Positions 9,701 through 17,811 of a DNA stretch of 28,644 bases are shown here, in pieces. The stretch is from a virus. Under the pieces are notes generated by a model. That model did no database searches, had not been told where the DNA came from, and saw only the letters and a program-made list of their open reading frames with translations. Location of the stretch: the IMG/VR virus record IMGVR_UViG_3300017987_000283, positions 1 to 28,644 of that record; one strand, 5' to 3'. The translations under genes were made by a program, and so were the position numbers. Each line of letters begins with the position of its first letter. The stretch's first letter is position 1.

Positions 9701-12700
9701 CCCCGAACAGAATCGAGTGTTCTTTGTTTCTAAGCAGGTCGTGAAGCTCGAAGATGGTCGTATTCGATACTTCCTTGAGGGTCTTTTCGCGGTTGAAGAA
9801 CGCTCTGGCATCAGGTGAAACGTCAGCCGGGATCAAGTCGCTGCGTCGGTAGACCTGCACCTCTTCACCTTTGGCCGCACCCTCTTTCCCTGTAACCGGT
9901 TTGCCATCAGAGTCAAGAACCTCAACGGTTTGACCGTCGGTGATAACGTAAGGGTCGGCATTGTAAGTATCGAGGGTCTGGGCAAACTCCTGACCGAACA
10001 CATAGACAAGCCGGTCCCATGCAGAGCCACCTTCAGGGAATAACCTTGAACCCGTCCCTCTCTTTTGCGGGATCGGCTCACCACGCAGAGCATTTTCAAG
10101 TGCGGAGCGGGTAGCCGTCTTTTCCCACTCGTCGGATATCTTCTCGTCAATCTGCTTATAGAGGTCTTCGATAGCTTCCGGTGATTGCAGCTGCTCAGGA
10201 ACTACGATGTTACCTTTGTCGTACTTCCCGGCAAGCTCCTGATTCGCTATACGATCCGCTTCCTGCCTGTCAATTCCTTGGGCTATCAACTCGTCATAGA
10301 CTTGCTTCTTACGTGCGATTCTGGCCGCACGTTGCTTCTTCAGAGTTTCTTGTACAGCAGGCTGCGCTTCAGCACTGGACCTGAGAAGCTGGACTATGGG
10401 GGTTTCGGGAATAGCAACGCTGGTTTCCGTCTCAACCTCTGTCCTCGCTGGCTCGGTTGGCTTTTGTAAACCTTCCTGCGAAGGTTCGACAACCTTATCC
10501 TCTACTTTGTCAACCTTTCCGCTTTCCTGCACGTTCGGTTCAGCTTCAACCTGTCCGGGAGTTTGTCCGGGTTCTTGCCCCGGAGGGGCAACCGGCACCC
10601 CCCCGGGTGTCTCTGAAGTCGCAACTTCAGAGGGGATCGATTCGCGCTGTCCCTGTTCGATAATCGTAGCCAGCCCTTCGCCAATCTCATCAAGGAAAAT
10701 CTCACCCTCCAACGTCTGCGTTAAATCCTCAAATGCAGCCGATGAAGCCTCTACCATGTCATAGCCTTGCTCAACCCTGTCCATAAACAGGGCGTTGTAT
10801 TTCACCCGCAAGCGGTCCATCATCTCTTCGGATATGTTGATATTGACAGTATCGGACTTGCCTTCACCTATGAACGACATACTCGCGCCGGGCAGACCGA
10901 ACAGCAAACCCATTGATCCGCCAGCAGTCATCACCTCAAGCCCTTCCTGGCTGAATATGTCAAACTCTCTTCCTGACGCACTGGCAGAAAACACCTCCTG
11001 CCCGATTTCCTGACCACCTTCAGACCCAACAGACCACAAAACTTTAGACGCAAACACAGCGGTTTTCTGCAACAGCCCCGATCCTTTAACCGGAGCAAGC
11101 GTGCCGAGCCATTGTAGTGTTTCAGTCCCGCCAAGAAGTCCCGTATTCTGCCAGAAGACCTTACGTGCTGCACTAATCGCCGCGTTCAGGCTGCCAGTCT
11201 TGCCGTAAACCTCATTAAAAGACCAGCCTGCCTCTAGTGTTGCTTCTGATACAACTTGCGGGGCAGTCATTCCCAACGCTCCTAATACCCACTTGCCAGC
11301 CTTCGCCCCCCAAGAATATTTAGTCAAGGCAGCAGGGACAGCGGCGGTACTAGCTACGCCACCAGTTGCAATCCCCACCATAAGATTTGTCCATATTATC
11401 GGTATGTTCGGGGCAAGAGCTTCGTTAACGAACCAGTCAAGCGTTCCGAATTCAGAGGTTGTATGAGGATAATGCGCGGCAGTGTCCTCCTCTATGTTCA
11501 GGGCCATCTTAGCCAACGACTCTGACTTAGTAGCTGCTGCAAGCGAACCAACTGACCCACTCATTACATTGCCCCAACCACGCATCACTCCATTGCCCCA
11601 CGCTTTCAATGAACTTGGCCTGTGCTTCTTACGGATCGCCTCAGTCTTTAACGCCTGTTGTTTGGCATAAGAAAGGAACTCGTCATCGGTCAGCCCCAAG
11701 TCTTCCTTTGTTCCGGGGAGCAAAAGCATCTCGCCATTGAACGGGTTGTGATGAACGGATACAAAGCCTCTTTTAATCGCATTCTCAAGCCCTTGATCGA
11801 AAGTCTTGACCAAATCTTCAACCCTTTCATCTTCGCCGTGCTTGGCAATGTAGTTATCTGACGTATGTTCGGCAATCAAATCAAGCGTGTTTACCAGTTC
11901 CTCATAGATGATCGGCGCAGGCAGAGAAGCTATATTGCTCTCAACCTTGTTCGCCGCAGACTCAGCAACCCCTTGCGGAGCAGTGAAGATATCCATATTC
12001 CGCGTCTTGAAGTCACCGAACACATCATCAATAGCGATATCCTGATACCCCAACCGGCGCAGTAACCGTTCCTTTTCAGGGGTCCGGCCACCTTCAGCCA
12101 TCCAATTGTTGAACACATCCGGTCTTGTCTTGAGCGGTTCGAGAGCTTTTGCCATCTCCAGATCGGGGAAAGCACGCTTGAAGTCATACTCAAGCTGCAA
12201 TGTTTCGAGATACTGTTTTGCTTCCGGTGTCCCGCGTTGCTCGATATCCCAAGCCAGCCACTTCATGCGCTGGTCAAGCTCTTCGCTTGGTGACTCAAGG
12301 GACTGCAAAGCAAAGGCAGCATATTCGCTTAATCCCGGATACTGACCGAGGGGAGAATCTTTGTATGCCTCGATTGCTTTAGAGTACGTTTGAATAAACT
12401 GCTCTTGCCTCTTGTGCTCGTGATAAGTCTCAGGCGTGGTGTAAAGCGTCTTCCCTTGAATAGTCGAAAGCTCAGGCATCGCCGCTACAGCTTCGGACGG
12501 TATCCATTCACCATCAGGAGTAATGAAGACGTTATCATCAACCTCGTAAGGCGTCTGAGGGTTGTTGTCCATCACCGTCCAGCCGTCAGGTAATCGCAAG
12601 TCGAGCCGGTAGCCCGGGTTAATCTTGTTCATGCGCCCTTTGTCCGGGCGAACAATGAAGTCAGCCTCACCGAACACATCAGGCACATCGAACCAGTCTT

Positions 12701-12977
12701 GCAGTTCAGCACCTTTGAACGTGTAGCCCTCACCGATATCGGCTTGCTTGCTCAAGTACCCAAGGAACTTGTCAGCATTAAGCGTGGTGATCCCATCAGG
12801 GACAGGACGAGAAGCAGACGGGTTAAACTGAGACGTACGTAAGAAGTTCTCCCCAGCCTCAGCCCCTCGCTCTTTGGCGATATCCTGCGCCTGCCACTCA
12901 GGGAAGTCAGCTTTAGTGATGCGCCCAGGCCTTCGATATTCAGTCTTGATCTCTTCGTCAGTCCAAACTTTACCCAT
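6735..12977 (-). CDS. Giant polyvalent or ejection-type virion protein, about 2080 aa
   Basis: Residues ~1-430 are soluble and helical. A hydrophobic, Ala/Gly-rich region with several possible membrane segments lies at ~475-690. A disordered Pro/Glu/Gln linker lies at ~785-870. Residues ~1070-1420 carry a block resembling a domain of large polyvalent and internal virion proteins, with motifs DLSAPGRQG, NCVSGRGP and LDPRSSDFGKIRVG, and a hydrophobic stretch near 1330. I think this may be the LPD38 type. The last ~650 residues are charged and helical. Gene position between portal and scaffold fits a protein packaged in the head and injected with DNA. No protease or transglycosylase motif is evident. 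The ATG at 12977 and a TTG at 12989 are both possible starts, and neither has a strong ribosome site. Confidence 0.7.
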   Translation of the reverse strand: MGKVWTDEEIKTEYRRPGRITKADFPEWQAQDIAKERGAEAGENFLRTSQFNPSASRPVPDGITTLNADKFLGYLSKQADIGEGYTFKGAELQDWFDVPDVFGEADFIVRPDKGRMNKINPGYRLDLRLPDGWTVMDNNPQTPYEVDDNVFITPDGEWIPSEAVAAMPELSTIQGKTLYTTPETYHEHKRQEQFIQTYSKAIEAYKDSPLGQYPGLSEYAAFALQSLESPSEELDQRMKWLAWDIEQRGTPEAKQYLETLQLEYDFKRAFPDLEMAKALEPLKTRPDVFNNWMAEGGRTPEKERLLRRLGYQDIAIDDVFGDFKTRNMDIFTAPQGVAESAANKVESNIASLPAPIIYEELVNTLDLIAEHTSDNYIAKHGEDERVEDLVKTFDQGLENAIKRGFVSVHHNPFNGEMLLLPGTKEDLGLTDDEFLSYAKQQALKTEAIRKKHRPSSLKAWGNGVMRGWGNVMSGSVGSLAAATKSESLAKMALNIEEDTAAHYPHTTSEFGTLDWFVNEALAPNIPIIWTNLMVGIATGGVASTAAVPAALTKYSWGAKAGKWVLGALGMTAPQVVSEATLEAGWSFNEVYGKTGSLNAAISAARKVFWQNTGLLGGTETLQWLGTLAPVKGSGLLQKTAVFASKVLWSVGSEGGQEIGQEVFSASASGREFDIFSQEGLEVMTAGGSMGLLFGLPGASMSFIGEGKSDTVNINISEEMMDRLRVKYNALFMDRVEQGYDMVEASSAAFEDLTQTLEGEIFLDEIGEGLATIIEQGQRESIPSEVATSETPGGVPVAPPGQEPGQTPGQVEAEPNVQESGKVDKVEDKVVEPSQEGLQKPTEPARTEVETETSVAIPETPIVQLLRSSAEAQPAVQETLKKQRAARIARKKQVYDELIAQGIDRQEADRIANQELAGKYDKGNIVVPEQLQSPEAIEDLYKQIDEKISDEWEKTATRSALENALRGEPIPQKRGTGSRLFPEGGSAWDRLVYVFGQEFAQTLDTYNADPYVITDGQTVEVLDSDGKPVTGKEGAAKGEEVQVYRRSDLIPADVSPDARAFFNREKTLKEVSNTTIFELHDLLRNKEHSILFGDTDRAALNREVVRRVLLNLLDIANLPRAFLASWDLSAPGRQGLVLSLNHPLVAIDAFGKQLQAFAREDNYIEIAEMIKDDPYYEAVTKEMGVELTDIGKISESRKIQEEAFQSKLASKIPFVRLSERAYVTYLNVLRFNVAKNYYQYLKSREEKGKSVEPAEYKAMGQFINCVSGRGPIGKLGDVAPVVNTTFFSIRLQTGRLATPFLLFNPNIPINSPVRRIMIRELGVFSGFVGSVIGLAIMAGLDVELDPRSSDFGKIRVGNTRYDPFAGFQQYIVLTARMATGQTVTSSGVVRPIDRDELIARFIRSKLSPTAGLITDIKLGETYLGQEFEPADLGTFEQVKERMFPMVVQGFMDAIGQEGGKGAFMAIPEVFGISVLSYETYSERYAKVKQNYIDSHELWVYDENGEQIRHAENWDDLNMVQQHEAKHDPEFEKEMKALQDAMESDGYHGERGWQIYNELDEQRIQRGENLIKEYEDRVIHPENYPDQHGDIPTPKENSDWLKSETWKLKAEIYDRKMQANKDFQLFEDTGELPEDPYDAAIIQYFDIFKQATDPDTGVVRPNDTPKGPGLNTLESELRAKLTEAQNLALDKWITRQQWGPLMQEYEDARHQISLSGYYDAPDGRAFRATNEEVENVLTGHWFNLKPVSKEAYSVKAHWPEEFEAWETGKAEINDMSLDGISRPWTVTADQWNVMTDEQKRTALKDKLFDDIVADNPGFDGAYYKVDGYEKGLPENMIEPHVQVMLDIEDHERNGLNASQAKNKALLNASPEYRKAVYSMDVKDWPAGASDAEINSYVEYMEEDIKRDTSKDKNEDINFYATEQWLYEHGPFYHNVYTNEAKMNQEKIDFNKIPSREFWQWVVQIYSSHPSDDMKNRYIARGDAINNFGADFEDQMETVMGWSEFDWDKYEQYGGKYKIDPNIVFKVDKEPEPPRWQTRPEDINTEVFTDPDMQTLAEKIKTSAQAGRDYFVEKDKEFDEALK

Positions 12978-12994
12978 GTCAATTACCAAATTCT

Positions 12995-13171
12995 CTAGTT
13001 TGTGCGGATTCCAAGCCTCTCCTTTTCCTCTTCGGCTATCAGCCGTTCCCTCATCTTAGCCAGAACCACAAACGCTTCCTCAACAACTATGTCAACATCA
13101 TCACCTTGAGCAATAGCCATTAAGTTGCATTGTGAATCGGGTATGTACTTCTCGATTCTGACTGTAATCAT
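12995..13171 (-). CDS. Small acidic/helical hypothetical protein, 58 aa
   Basis: This short gene encodes a soluble, Glu-rich helical protein (MITVRIEKYIPDS... ending ERLGIRTN). The ATG has AGGTGA just upstream and starts a few bases after the stop of the membrane-protein gene before it. It ends 5-17 bp before the giant gene, so it fits the late operon without gaps. Function is unknown. The acidic C-terminal helix might be a structural adaptor, but this is only a guess. Confidence 0.6.
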   Translation of the reverse strand: MITVRIEKYIPDSQCNLMAIAQGDDVDIVVEEAFVVLAKMRERLIAEEEKERLGIRTN

Positions 13172-13174
13172 GGG

Positions 13175-13312
13175 TCACCTATAGAGGATGAATATCCTCT
13201 TGAGAAAATCCTTGACCCTCGTATGCCAAACCCACAGGAAAAACCACATAGTGAACAGTCCGGCAGCGAAGCAAAGAAAGTCTCTAGCGTCTAGGTGTGT
13301 CCATTCCGGCAT
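13175..13312 (-). CDS. Small membrane protein in the virion operon, 45 aa
   Basis: The reading frame starts MPEWTHLDARD, then has one strongly hydrophobic helix (residues ~11-30, FLCFAAGLFTMWFFLWVW) and a basic tail (TRVKDFLKRIFILYR). That is a single-pass protein with a positive C-terminus. The ATG has an AAGGGGGAAAAGG purine-rich ribosome site and overlaps the 3' end of the preceding gene in another frame. It could be a pinholin-like protein or a membrane component of the ejection machinery. No lysis enzyme lies beside it, so function stays open. Confidence 0.6.
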   Translation of the reverse strand: MPEWTHLDARDFLCFAAGLFTMWFFLWVWHTRVKDFLKRIFILYR

Positions 13313-13445
13313 CCTTTTCCCCCTTCATCATCTTTTCCAACAGCCCGGACTTCTGCGGCTGCTGTTGCTGCTGTGCCTGCTCGATAGCAGCATCAAGTTT
13401 TGCCTCCAGTCGTTCCTTGATTTCCTTCGATGTAAACTTGCTCAT
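13284..13445 (-). CDS. Small Gln-rich helical protein, 53 aa
   Basis: It starts 3 bp after the portal stop codon at an ATG with GGCGGG upstream. The sequence is MSKFTSKEIKERLEAKLD, then a Gln-run helix (QAQQQQQPQ) and a charged C-terminus ending DTPRR. It looks like a short coiled coil, possibly a portal- or scaffold-associated helper. It overlaps the next membrane-protein gene by 29 bp in a different frame, typical of phage operons. No family is assigned. Confidence 0.6.
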   Translation of the reverse strand: MSKFTSKEIKERLEAKLDAAIEQAQQQQQPQKSGLLEKMMKGEKDAGMDTPRR

Positions 13446-13447
13446 AT

Positions 13448-15229
13448 CTACCCGCCTAATATCGGTGTAGTCTGTCGCCTGACCTGTGGTGCCTGTGGCT
13501 TCCCTGCCTTTGGTCGAGGCAATTGAATCTCATTCGGTGTAATATCTCGCATGGTGGAATCGATCACACCGCCTAACTGCTGCTGCTCCTGATCTACCTG
13601 CATACCCTGATTAAGCATTTGATCCACCTGCATTTCAGCCTGTAAGAACAGCATCTTGGCAAGTATCGGATCGCCCTCATCAGCCTCAGCCATAGCCGCA
13701 AGATAAGCGTCAATAGCAGGATTTAGCTTTGCCTGTCGCTCAAGCCTCGCCCGCCTCAACACCTTTTCAGGCTCTTGAAACTCCATAATGTCTGAAAGGA
13801 TAGTCTTTTCATCCACTATCCCCAGTTTACTAGCAGCCTCAGCCAGTGCGTAGTTGCCGATAACTCTCTCAGGAATGGTGACAACGTACCGAATCTCAAG
13901 CGAGAACTCCCCTTTCAATTCCGACCCGGCGTACTTCCCACGCTTTCCAGCGGGACCAAGCGGCCCGGATATGTTGCCGTCGATCATCTGAGTGATGAAC
14001 ATGCGGGTGACTTTCTGCTTCCACGAACAAATTGACTTGGCAACCTGATTGACAATGCGCTCTCTCTTCTCACTGATGATCCGCATAGCCGAACCGGATG
14101 GGGGGTTAGCCGAGTTGAAGTCGCCGTAATCCAGGTTGGAGTAACCGGCCTGATCCTCATCACCACCAAGCAACCCGCCGATATACTGATCTGACTTGGT
14201 AGTGTCCTCGTAACGGTAAAGCTCTTCGACTTCCGAGTCACGAGGTATCGGTTTGATCTCTCGTTGTGCGGTACTGGACGGCCCAGATTCAGGCGTACCA
14301 TCGAAGGCTTTCTGCAAAGCTGCCAAATCTTCGGGCTTTGTCTTAATCGCCAGTGTCCTTTGCAATGAACTCATGGACTTGGTAAGCTGCACGGATGCCA
14401 ATCGGTTAAGCTCAGGATACAACTTCCGAAGAGGGCCATAGACCGACTCACCCATGTACTTGGTCGAACCGTCCTCATCGGTGAAGAACGAACCGAGAGA
14501 GGACAGCTGCACCGTTACCGGACAGTAGTCGTCGCCATTGTCCTTGTATCCGTGCTCTCTCTCAATCACCCGGTTATCATCAATGATGACCATGTGCTGC
14601 AACTCATCGAGGTATTCTACACAGTCTTTACCTTTGGTCTCTTTGCCGTAAGCAGCCTCGATCTTGGCTATCGTCTCCTCATCGATCCCGTAAGCGTTGA
14701 TGGCGTCGGCCTTGGTGCGCTTGCCCCAGGTAGCAGCCTTGGCAATGCCACCGTTACGACTCCACTCCCATGCAGACCATCGAGGGTCCCACATTTGCAC
14801 ATCGGGAATGATCTCGCCGTTATCATCGACATAGAAGAAGTTGCGGGAGATGATAGCCCCGGCGATCGGCATTGATTCATGAGCCGAATCAGTAGCAGAT
14901 AATTGGTAGACCTCAGCCGTCCATTCGTCGATAGCAGCCCAAGCGTCATTGACAAAATTCTCCACCTTACTGATAGCGGTGTCAGACAATTGATTACTCT
15001 CCACTACCGGCAGCATCTCAGCGTTGGTCAGGTCTCCTATGATGGCGTGAGCGTAGTTCCGGGGAGTGTTGCGAGTGACTGAATAGGCTTTGGCGAAGTC
15101 TCTGCTGTTGGCATCGGTGAGTTTGTAGTCCTCAAGCCAGTAGAGCTTGCGGTCCTCATCTATACGATCATGCCAGTCTTGAAGCTCTTTCTTTCGGCCA
15201 TCCAGCCAAGCAGTAATCTCATCAGCCAT
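13448..15229 (-). CDS. Portal protein, 593 aa
   Basis: The length and order (terS, terL, then this gene) identify the portal, the dodecameric ring at the capsid vertex through which DNA is packaged and ejected. The N-terminus is helical and Trp/Asp-rich. The middle has the mixed strand-helix 'stem and wing' pattern with WDPRWSAWEW near residue 145, and the C-terminal third is long helices with a Gln-rich coiled coil (~545-560), like the crown or barrel of podoviral portals. The ATG has GGAG 7 nt upstream. It sits about 10 bp after terL. Confidence 0.8.
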   Translation of the reverse strand: MADEITAWLDGRKKELQDWHDRIDEDRKLYWLEDYKLTDANSRDFAKAYSVTRNTPRNYAHAIIGDLTNAEMLPVVESNQLSDTAISKVENFVNDAWAAIDEWTAEVYQLSATDSAHESMPIAGAIISRNFFYVDDNGEIIPDVQMWDPRWSAWEWSRNGGIAKAATWGKRTKADAINAYGIDEETIAKIEAAYGKETKGKDCVEYLDELQHMVIIDDNRVIEREHGYKDNGDDYCPVTVQLSSLGSFFTDEDGSTKYMGESVYGPLRKLYPELNRLASVQLTKSMSSLQRTLAIKTKPEDLAALQKAFDGTPESGPSSTAQREIKPIPRDSEVEELYRYEDTTKSDQYIGGLLGGDEDQAGYSNLDYGDFNSANPPSGSAMRIISEKRERIVNQVAKSICSWKQKVTRMFITQMIDGNISGPLGPAGKRGKYAGSELKGEFSLEIRYVVTIPERVIGNYALAEAASKLGIVDEKTILSDIMEFQEPEKVLRRARLERQAKLNPAIDAYLAAMAEADEGDPILAKMLFLQAEMQVDQMLNQGMQVDQEQQQLGGVIDSTMRDITPNEIQLPRPKAGKPQAPQVRRQTTPILGG

Positions 15230-15239
15230 AAGCTAACTC

Positions 15240-16454
15240 CTATGCGGATATGTAGATCGGGCGGTAGTCTCTGGATGAAGGGTCAGCCGTCGCATACCCG
15301 AAACGCTCAGTCAATCCAAGCGACCCGTACCGTCCGGCGTCCATGCCGTCGTCATTAATCTTCAAAGGCTCTTCCAACACTCGTCCGGTCAACTTCTCTT
15401 TCTTGCGCTGGTATCCTCGGACCTCTCGAATCAGGTCCACGCTGTCCTCAGTGATGAACAGAGGGCTACGGCGAACCACGTCAAGCCCGGTCTGGACCTG
15501 TTTATTTGCAGGAATAATATTCCAGCCAGCACGCTTGATCTCTTCGATTTGGTCCGGCCTTGCAGAATCAGCGTAAACGTCGGCCTTTTCGATGTGCGAC
15601 ATGCGCTCGATAAGGTCAGCCGTGGTTAACCCGCGCTCATGCACCATCTGCTGCCAGTAAGTGCCGGTATCAGTGAACATCACCTTGACTAACGCCATCG
15701 GGTGAGCGAACCCGAAGTCAAGGCCATACGCCCATGCCCGGTACTTGGAGGGAAGTTCTCTGCACTTCTCCCAATGGGGCCAGATGAGGTTTTCCAGTTT
15801 GCCCAGGATGCCCAGGCCGTAGATGTTCCACCAATTCTCGTCGGTGTCCTTGAGTGATTCGATACGGTCAACCACCGACTGAGGCAAGACGTGTTTAGCG
15901 TCAAGGTAAGTGCTGTGGATATATGCGCTGTCCGAGCGATTGAGCAGGTCGTGTTCATGCGCCCAAAACTCTGCTACCGGGTTCCAGTCAAGGAAGGTGA
16001 ACAGTCGGGTCCGCATGTCCAACTCCATGTAACTGTCGTACTGGACGTTGTTGCATTCATTAATGAATAGAATGTCACGGCGACCGCCCCGGCCTTTGGA
16101 TGGTTCATCGATAGCAAAGAACTCTATCTGCGAGCCGTTGGGGAAGGTGTAAATGTGATCTGTGCGGTTATACGCTTTGGGATCGAAAACCTCTCCCGTG
16201 ATCTCCTTGAAATCACGGATACAACCGCGCTTGAGATGAGGGATTGATTCGGAAACGATAGAGATGATAAGCGGCTTGGTTGAGTTTTGAGCAATGAGGA
16301 TAGCGGCCTGTACTATTGAATAGGTCTTGCTGCTTGATGTTCCGCCCTCATTGAGAGCCATGCGCTTGCCATTAAGCCACGCAGACAGGTTGCGCTCGAA
16401 AACACTGGTACTGTTGATCTCTAAAGTTGGGGCTTCCGGTGTCGCTGTCGTCAT
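15240..16454 (-). CDS. terL: Terminase large subunit, 404 aa
   Basis: This is the packaging motor ATPase and nuclease that translocates DNA into the prohead and cuts it. The Walker A-like P-loop is GGTSSSKT (residues 37-44), the Walker B strand is DILFINE (127-133), and the coupling motif is FLDWNP (~154-159). The RNase H-like nuclease half has D246 (YGLDFGFAHP), D296 (YADSARPD) and the D369/D372 pair (NDDGMDAGRYG), the expected acidic metal ligands. The overall pattern matches Terminase_3 / PBSX XtmB-type enzymes. The start codon overlaps the terS stop (ATGA). Confidence 0.93.
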   Translation of the reverse strand: MTTATPEAPTLEINSTSVFERNLSAWLNGKRMALNEGGTSSSKTYSIVQAAILIAQNSTKPLIISIVSESIPHLKRGCIRDFKEITGEVFDPKAYNRTDHIYTFPNGSQIEFFAIDEPSKGRGGRRDILFINECNNVQYDSYMELDMRTRLFTFLDWNPVAEFWAHEHDLLNRSDSAYIHSTYLDAKHVLPQSVVDRIESLKDTDENWWNIYGLGILGKLENLIWPHWEKCRELPSKYRAWAYGLDFGFAHPMALVKVMFTDTGTYWQQMVHERGLTTADLIERMSHIEKADVYADSARPDQIEEIKRAGWNIIPANKQVQTGLDVVRRSPLFITEDSVDLIREVRGYQRKKEKLTGRVLEEPLKINDDGMDAGRYGSLGLTERFGYATADPSSRDYRPIYISA

Positions 16455-16966
16455 CCGGTGCGCTCTCCCTTCAATACTCGGCTTACCAGGTCTTGACCTT
16501 CAGGGGTTACGACGTTGATATTGACCACCGGAGCAGAAGGGATATCAACATTGTGGTCATGCTTATTCTTGTAACCAAAGCAGTTTGTTCCAATGAACTG
16601 CGCGAACTGAGCATTATACAAGCCCTTCAATCCGTTCTGTTTCCAGATATCCTCTTGCATTTCTTTCGCGCGCGTATATGCGTCCAGAAACTCTTTATGC
16701 GCCTTTGTCCAATCAAGAAGGGTCTGCTTGCTGATTCCATGCTTTCGACAGAAGTTCTCAATTGTTGGCAACTGATTAGCAACCTCAATTTCTTTCTCTT
16801 TCTCGTCGCCGTTCTTGTAATAGAAGCGTTCGACTTTGGTAATTACCGGGTCAACGCTAAAGTGATCGAGGAGCAGCTGAGGGAATCCATCATGGTATTT
16901 CGTCGGTCTGCCGCCCGGGTGCTTCTCAGTTTTCTTTGCGGTCTTTGGAGCCGCTTTCTTTGCCAT
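16451..16966 (-). CDS. terS: Terminase small subunit, 171 aa
   Basis: The DNA-recognition subunit of the packaging enzyme. It has a Lys-rich N-terminal tail with HPGGRPTKY, a helix-turn-helix (TIENFCRKHGISKQTLLDW, residues ~86-104) and a helical multimerisation segment (HKEFLDAYTRAKEMQEDIW) followed by GYKNK. These are typical of phage small terminases. I chose the ATG at 16966, which has GAGG 6 nt upstream. An in-frame start at 17026 would add 20 residues encoded by a terminator hairpin, which is unlikely. It overlaps terL by 4 bp. Confidence 0.88.
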   Translation of the reverse strand: MAKKAAPKTAKKTEKHPGGRPTKYHDGFPQLLLDHFSVDPVITKVERFYYKNGDEKEKEIEVANQLPTIENFCRKHGISKQTLLDWTKAHKEFLDAYTRAKEMQEDIWKQNGLKGLYNAQFAQFIGTNCFGYKNKHDHNVDIPSAPVVNINVVTPEGQDLVSRVLKGERTG

Positions 16967-16984
16967 CTCAAACCTCAATAAACG

Positions 16985-17009
16985 AAAAAAGCACTCAATT
17001 AAGAGTGCT
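16985..17009 (-). terminator. Intrinsic terminator 20 bp upstream of terS
   Basis: On the minus strand AGCACTC pairs with GAGTGCT around a 6-nt loop (perfect 7-bp stem) and is followed by six U residues. It ends about 18 bp before the terS start. Its 3' flank (15 bp at 16977-16991) is identical to that of the terminator at 17812-17836. Confidence 0.85.
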
Positions 17010-17032
17010 CTTGTCTGGTTGCTCAACCCTTT

Positions 17033-17161
17033 TTACTTCACGATTGCAAAAAACTCAGCAGCATCGCGTCGAGCTTCTTTAATCGCTCTTGCCTCACTGC
17101 GTTGCCGTGCTCTCTCCTGCTCGCTTGGCTTTCTGGGATTCTTTCGTTTACGCTTGCCCAT
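17033..17161 (-). CDS. Small basic protein, 42 aa
   Basis: The frame encodes MGKRKRKNPRKPSEQERARQ followed by a charged helix ending EFFAIVK. The N-terminus is strongly basic, suggesting nucleic-acid or terminase contact. The ATG has the leader ATTGAGGTTTGA, which is repeated almost exactly before terS (16968-16980). It ends 24 bp before a perfect terminator and sits directly downstream of the dyad iterons. No family is recognised. A small regulatory or packaging accessory role is possible. Confidence 0.6.
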   Translation of the reverse strand: MGKRKRKNPRKPSEQERARQRSEARAIKEARRDAAEFFAIVK

Positions 17162-17199
17162 TTCAAACCTCAATAGTTCACATTGTGAATTAAAAGTCA

Positions 17200-17327
17200 G
17201 GTTTCCCTAAGAAACTGTCACGGTTTCCCTAAGAAACTGTCAAGCATGTTATGTTAATCTTCACGGTTTCCAAAAGAAACTGTCGCACGAGTGAGGCTTT
17301 TTTTCTGACGGTTTCCCTAAGAAACTC
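17200..17327. repeat. Four dyad iterons (GTTTC-N5-GAAAC) upstream of the packaging genes
   Basis: The unit GGTTTCCCTAAGAAACTGTC occurs at 17200, 17222, 17265 (two base changes) and 17310 (3' end altered). Each is an inverted repeat GTTTC-N5-GAAAC. Spacings of 22, 43 and 45 bp are multiples of about two helical turns, so a protein would bind the same DNA face. The array lies between the stop of the winged-helix gene and the 42-aa gene. Confidence 0.85.
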
Positions 17328-17354
17328 TTTTATATAATCTACCATCCCATGTAC

Positions 17355-17669
17355 TTATTTTATTTGCGGGTCATGTGTTCCGGTAAGCTCATAAAGGCAG
17401 TAGTAACGGTAAAGCCCGCCGTGTTGAGTTTTCCGAATCCACCCTTTTTGTTCCAATCCTTTAAGCGCCTTCCACACCGTCTTATGCCCCAGGATTCCTT
17501 CGAGTTCCGAATACGTTAAGGGTATTTCACCGTTGTTTGATCCGTTGAAGTTTGCTTTTATGTAGATGTAAGCTATCTGCTCAGTGTGCGATAACTCTTT
17601 CCACGGTTCACCCCGCAGCATTCGTTTGTCCAGCATTACAAACGGCGGGCCTTTCTTCTTCCTTGGCAT
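17355..17669 (-). CDS. Winged-helix DNA-binding protein, 104 aa
   Basis: After a basic start (MPRKKKGPP) the pattern fits a winged helix. Helices lie near residues 22-38 (LSHTEQIAYIYIKANF) and 50-58, a recognition-type helix at ~61-75 (GHKTVWKALKGLEQKGW), and a beta wing at ~76-92 (IRKTQHGGLYRYY). Similar domains occur in phage replication or transcription regulators. It is the first gene after the late promoter and two terminators, and the iteron array starts 28 bp past its stop, so the iterons are natural candidate targets. The ribosome site is AAAGGGG 7 nt before the ATG. Function as late regulator or packaging-site binder is inferred. Confidence 0.65.
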   Translation of the reverse strand: MPRKKKGPPFVMLDKRMLRGEPWKELSHTEQIAYIYIKANFNGSNNGEIPLTYSELEGILGHKTVWKALKGLEQKGWIRKTQHGGLYRYYCLYELTGTHDPQIK

Positions 17670-17779
17670 CCTCTTTCCCCTTTGCGTTGAGAGCGGGTGG
17701 TCTCCGGGGAAAGGTAGAGATCATCTTTACACAAGGTTCCCGGCCTTGCGCCCGCTTCAAACGCTTCCGTGTTTCGCAT

Positions 17780-17802
17780 AAAAAAAGCCCCTCGAAAGGG
17801 GC
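17780..17802 (-). terminator. Inner leader terminator of the late operon
   Basis: GCCCCT pairs with AGGGGC around a CGAA/UUCG-type tetraloop and is followed on the minus strand by seven U residues. It lies about 110 bp upstream of the winged-helix gene and 55 bp downstream of the probable late transcription start. Confidence 0.87.
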
Positions 17803-17811
17803 CAATAAACG

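Noticed and set aside
17200-17327. CRISPR array
   Set aside because: Only four short, irregularly spaced units (2 to ~27 bp between them), no cas genes; they are binding-site-like dyads.
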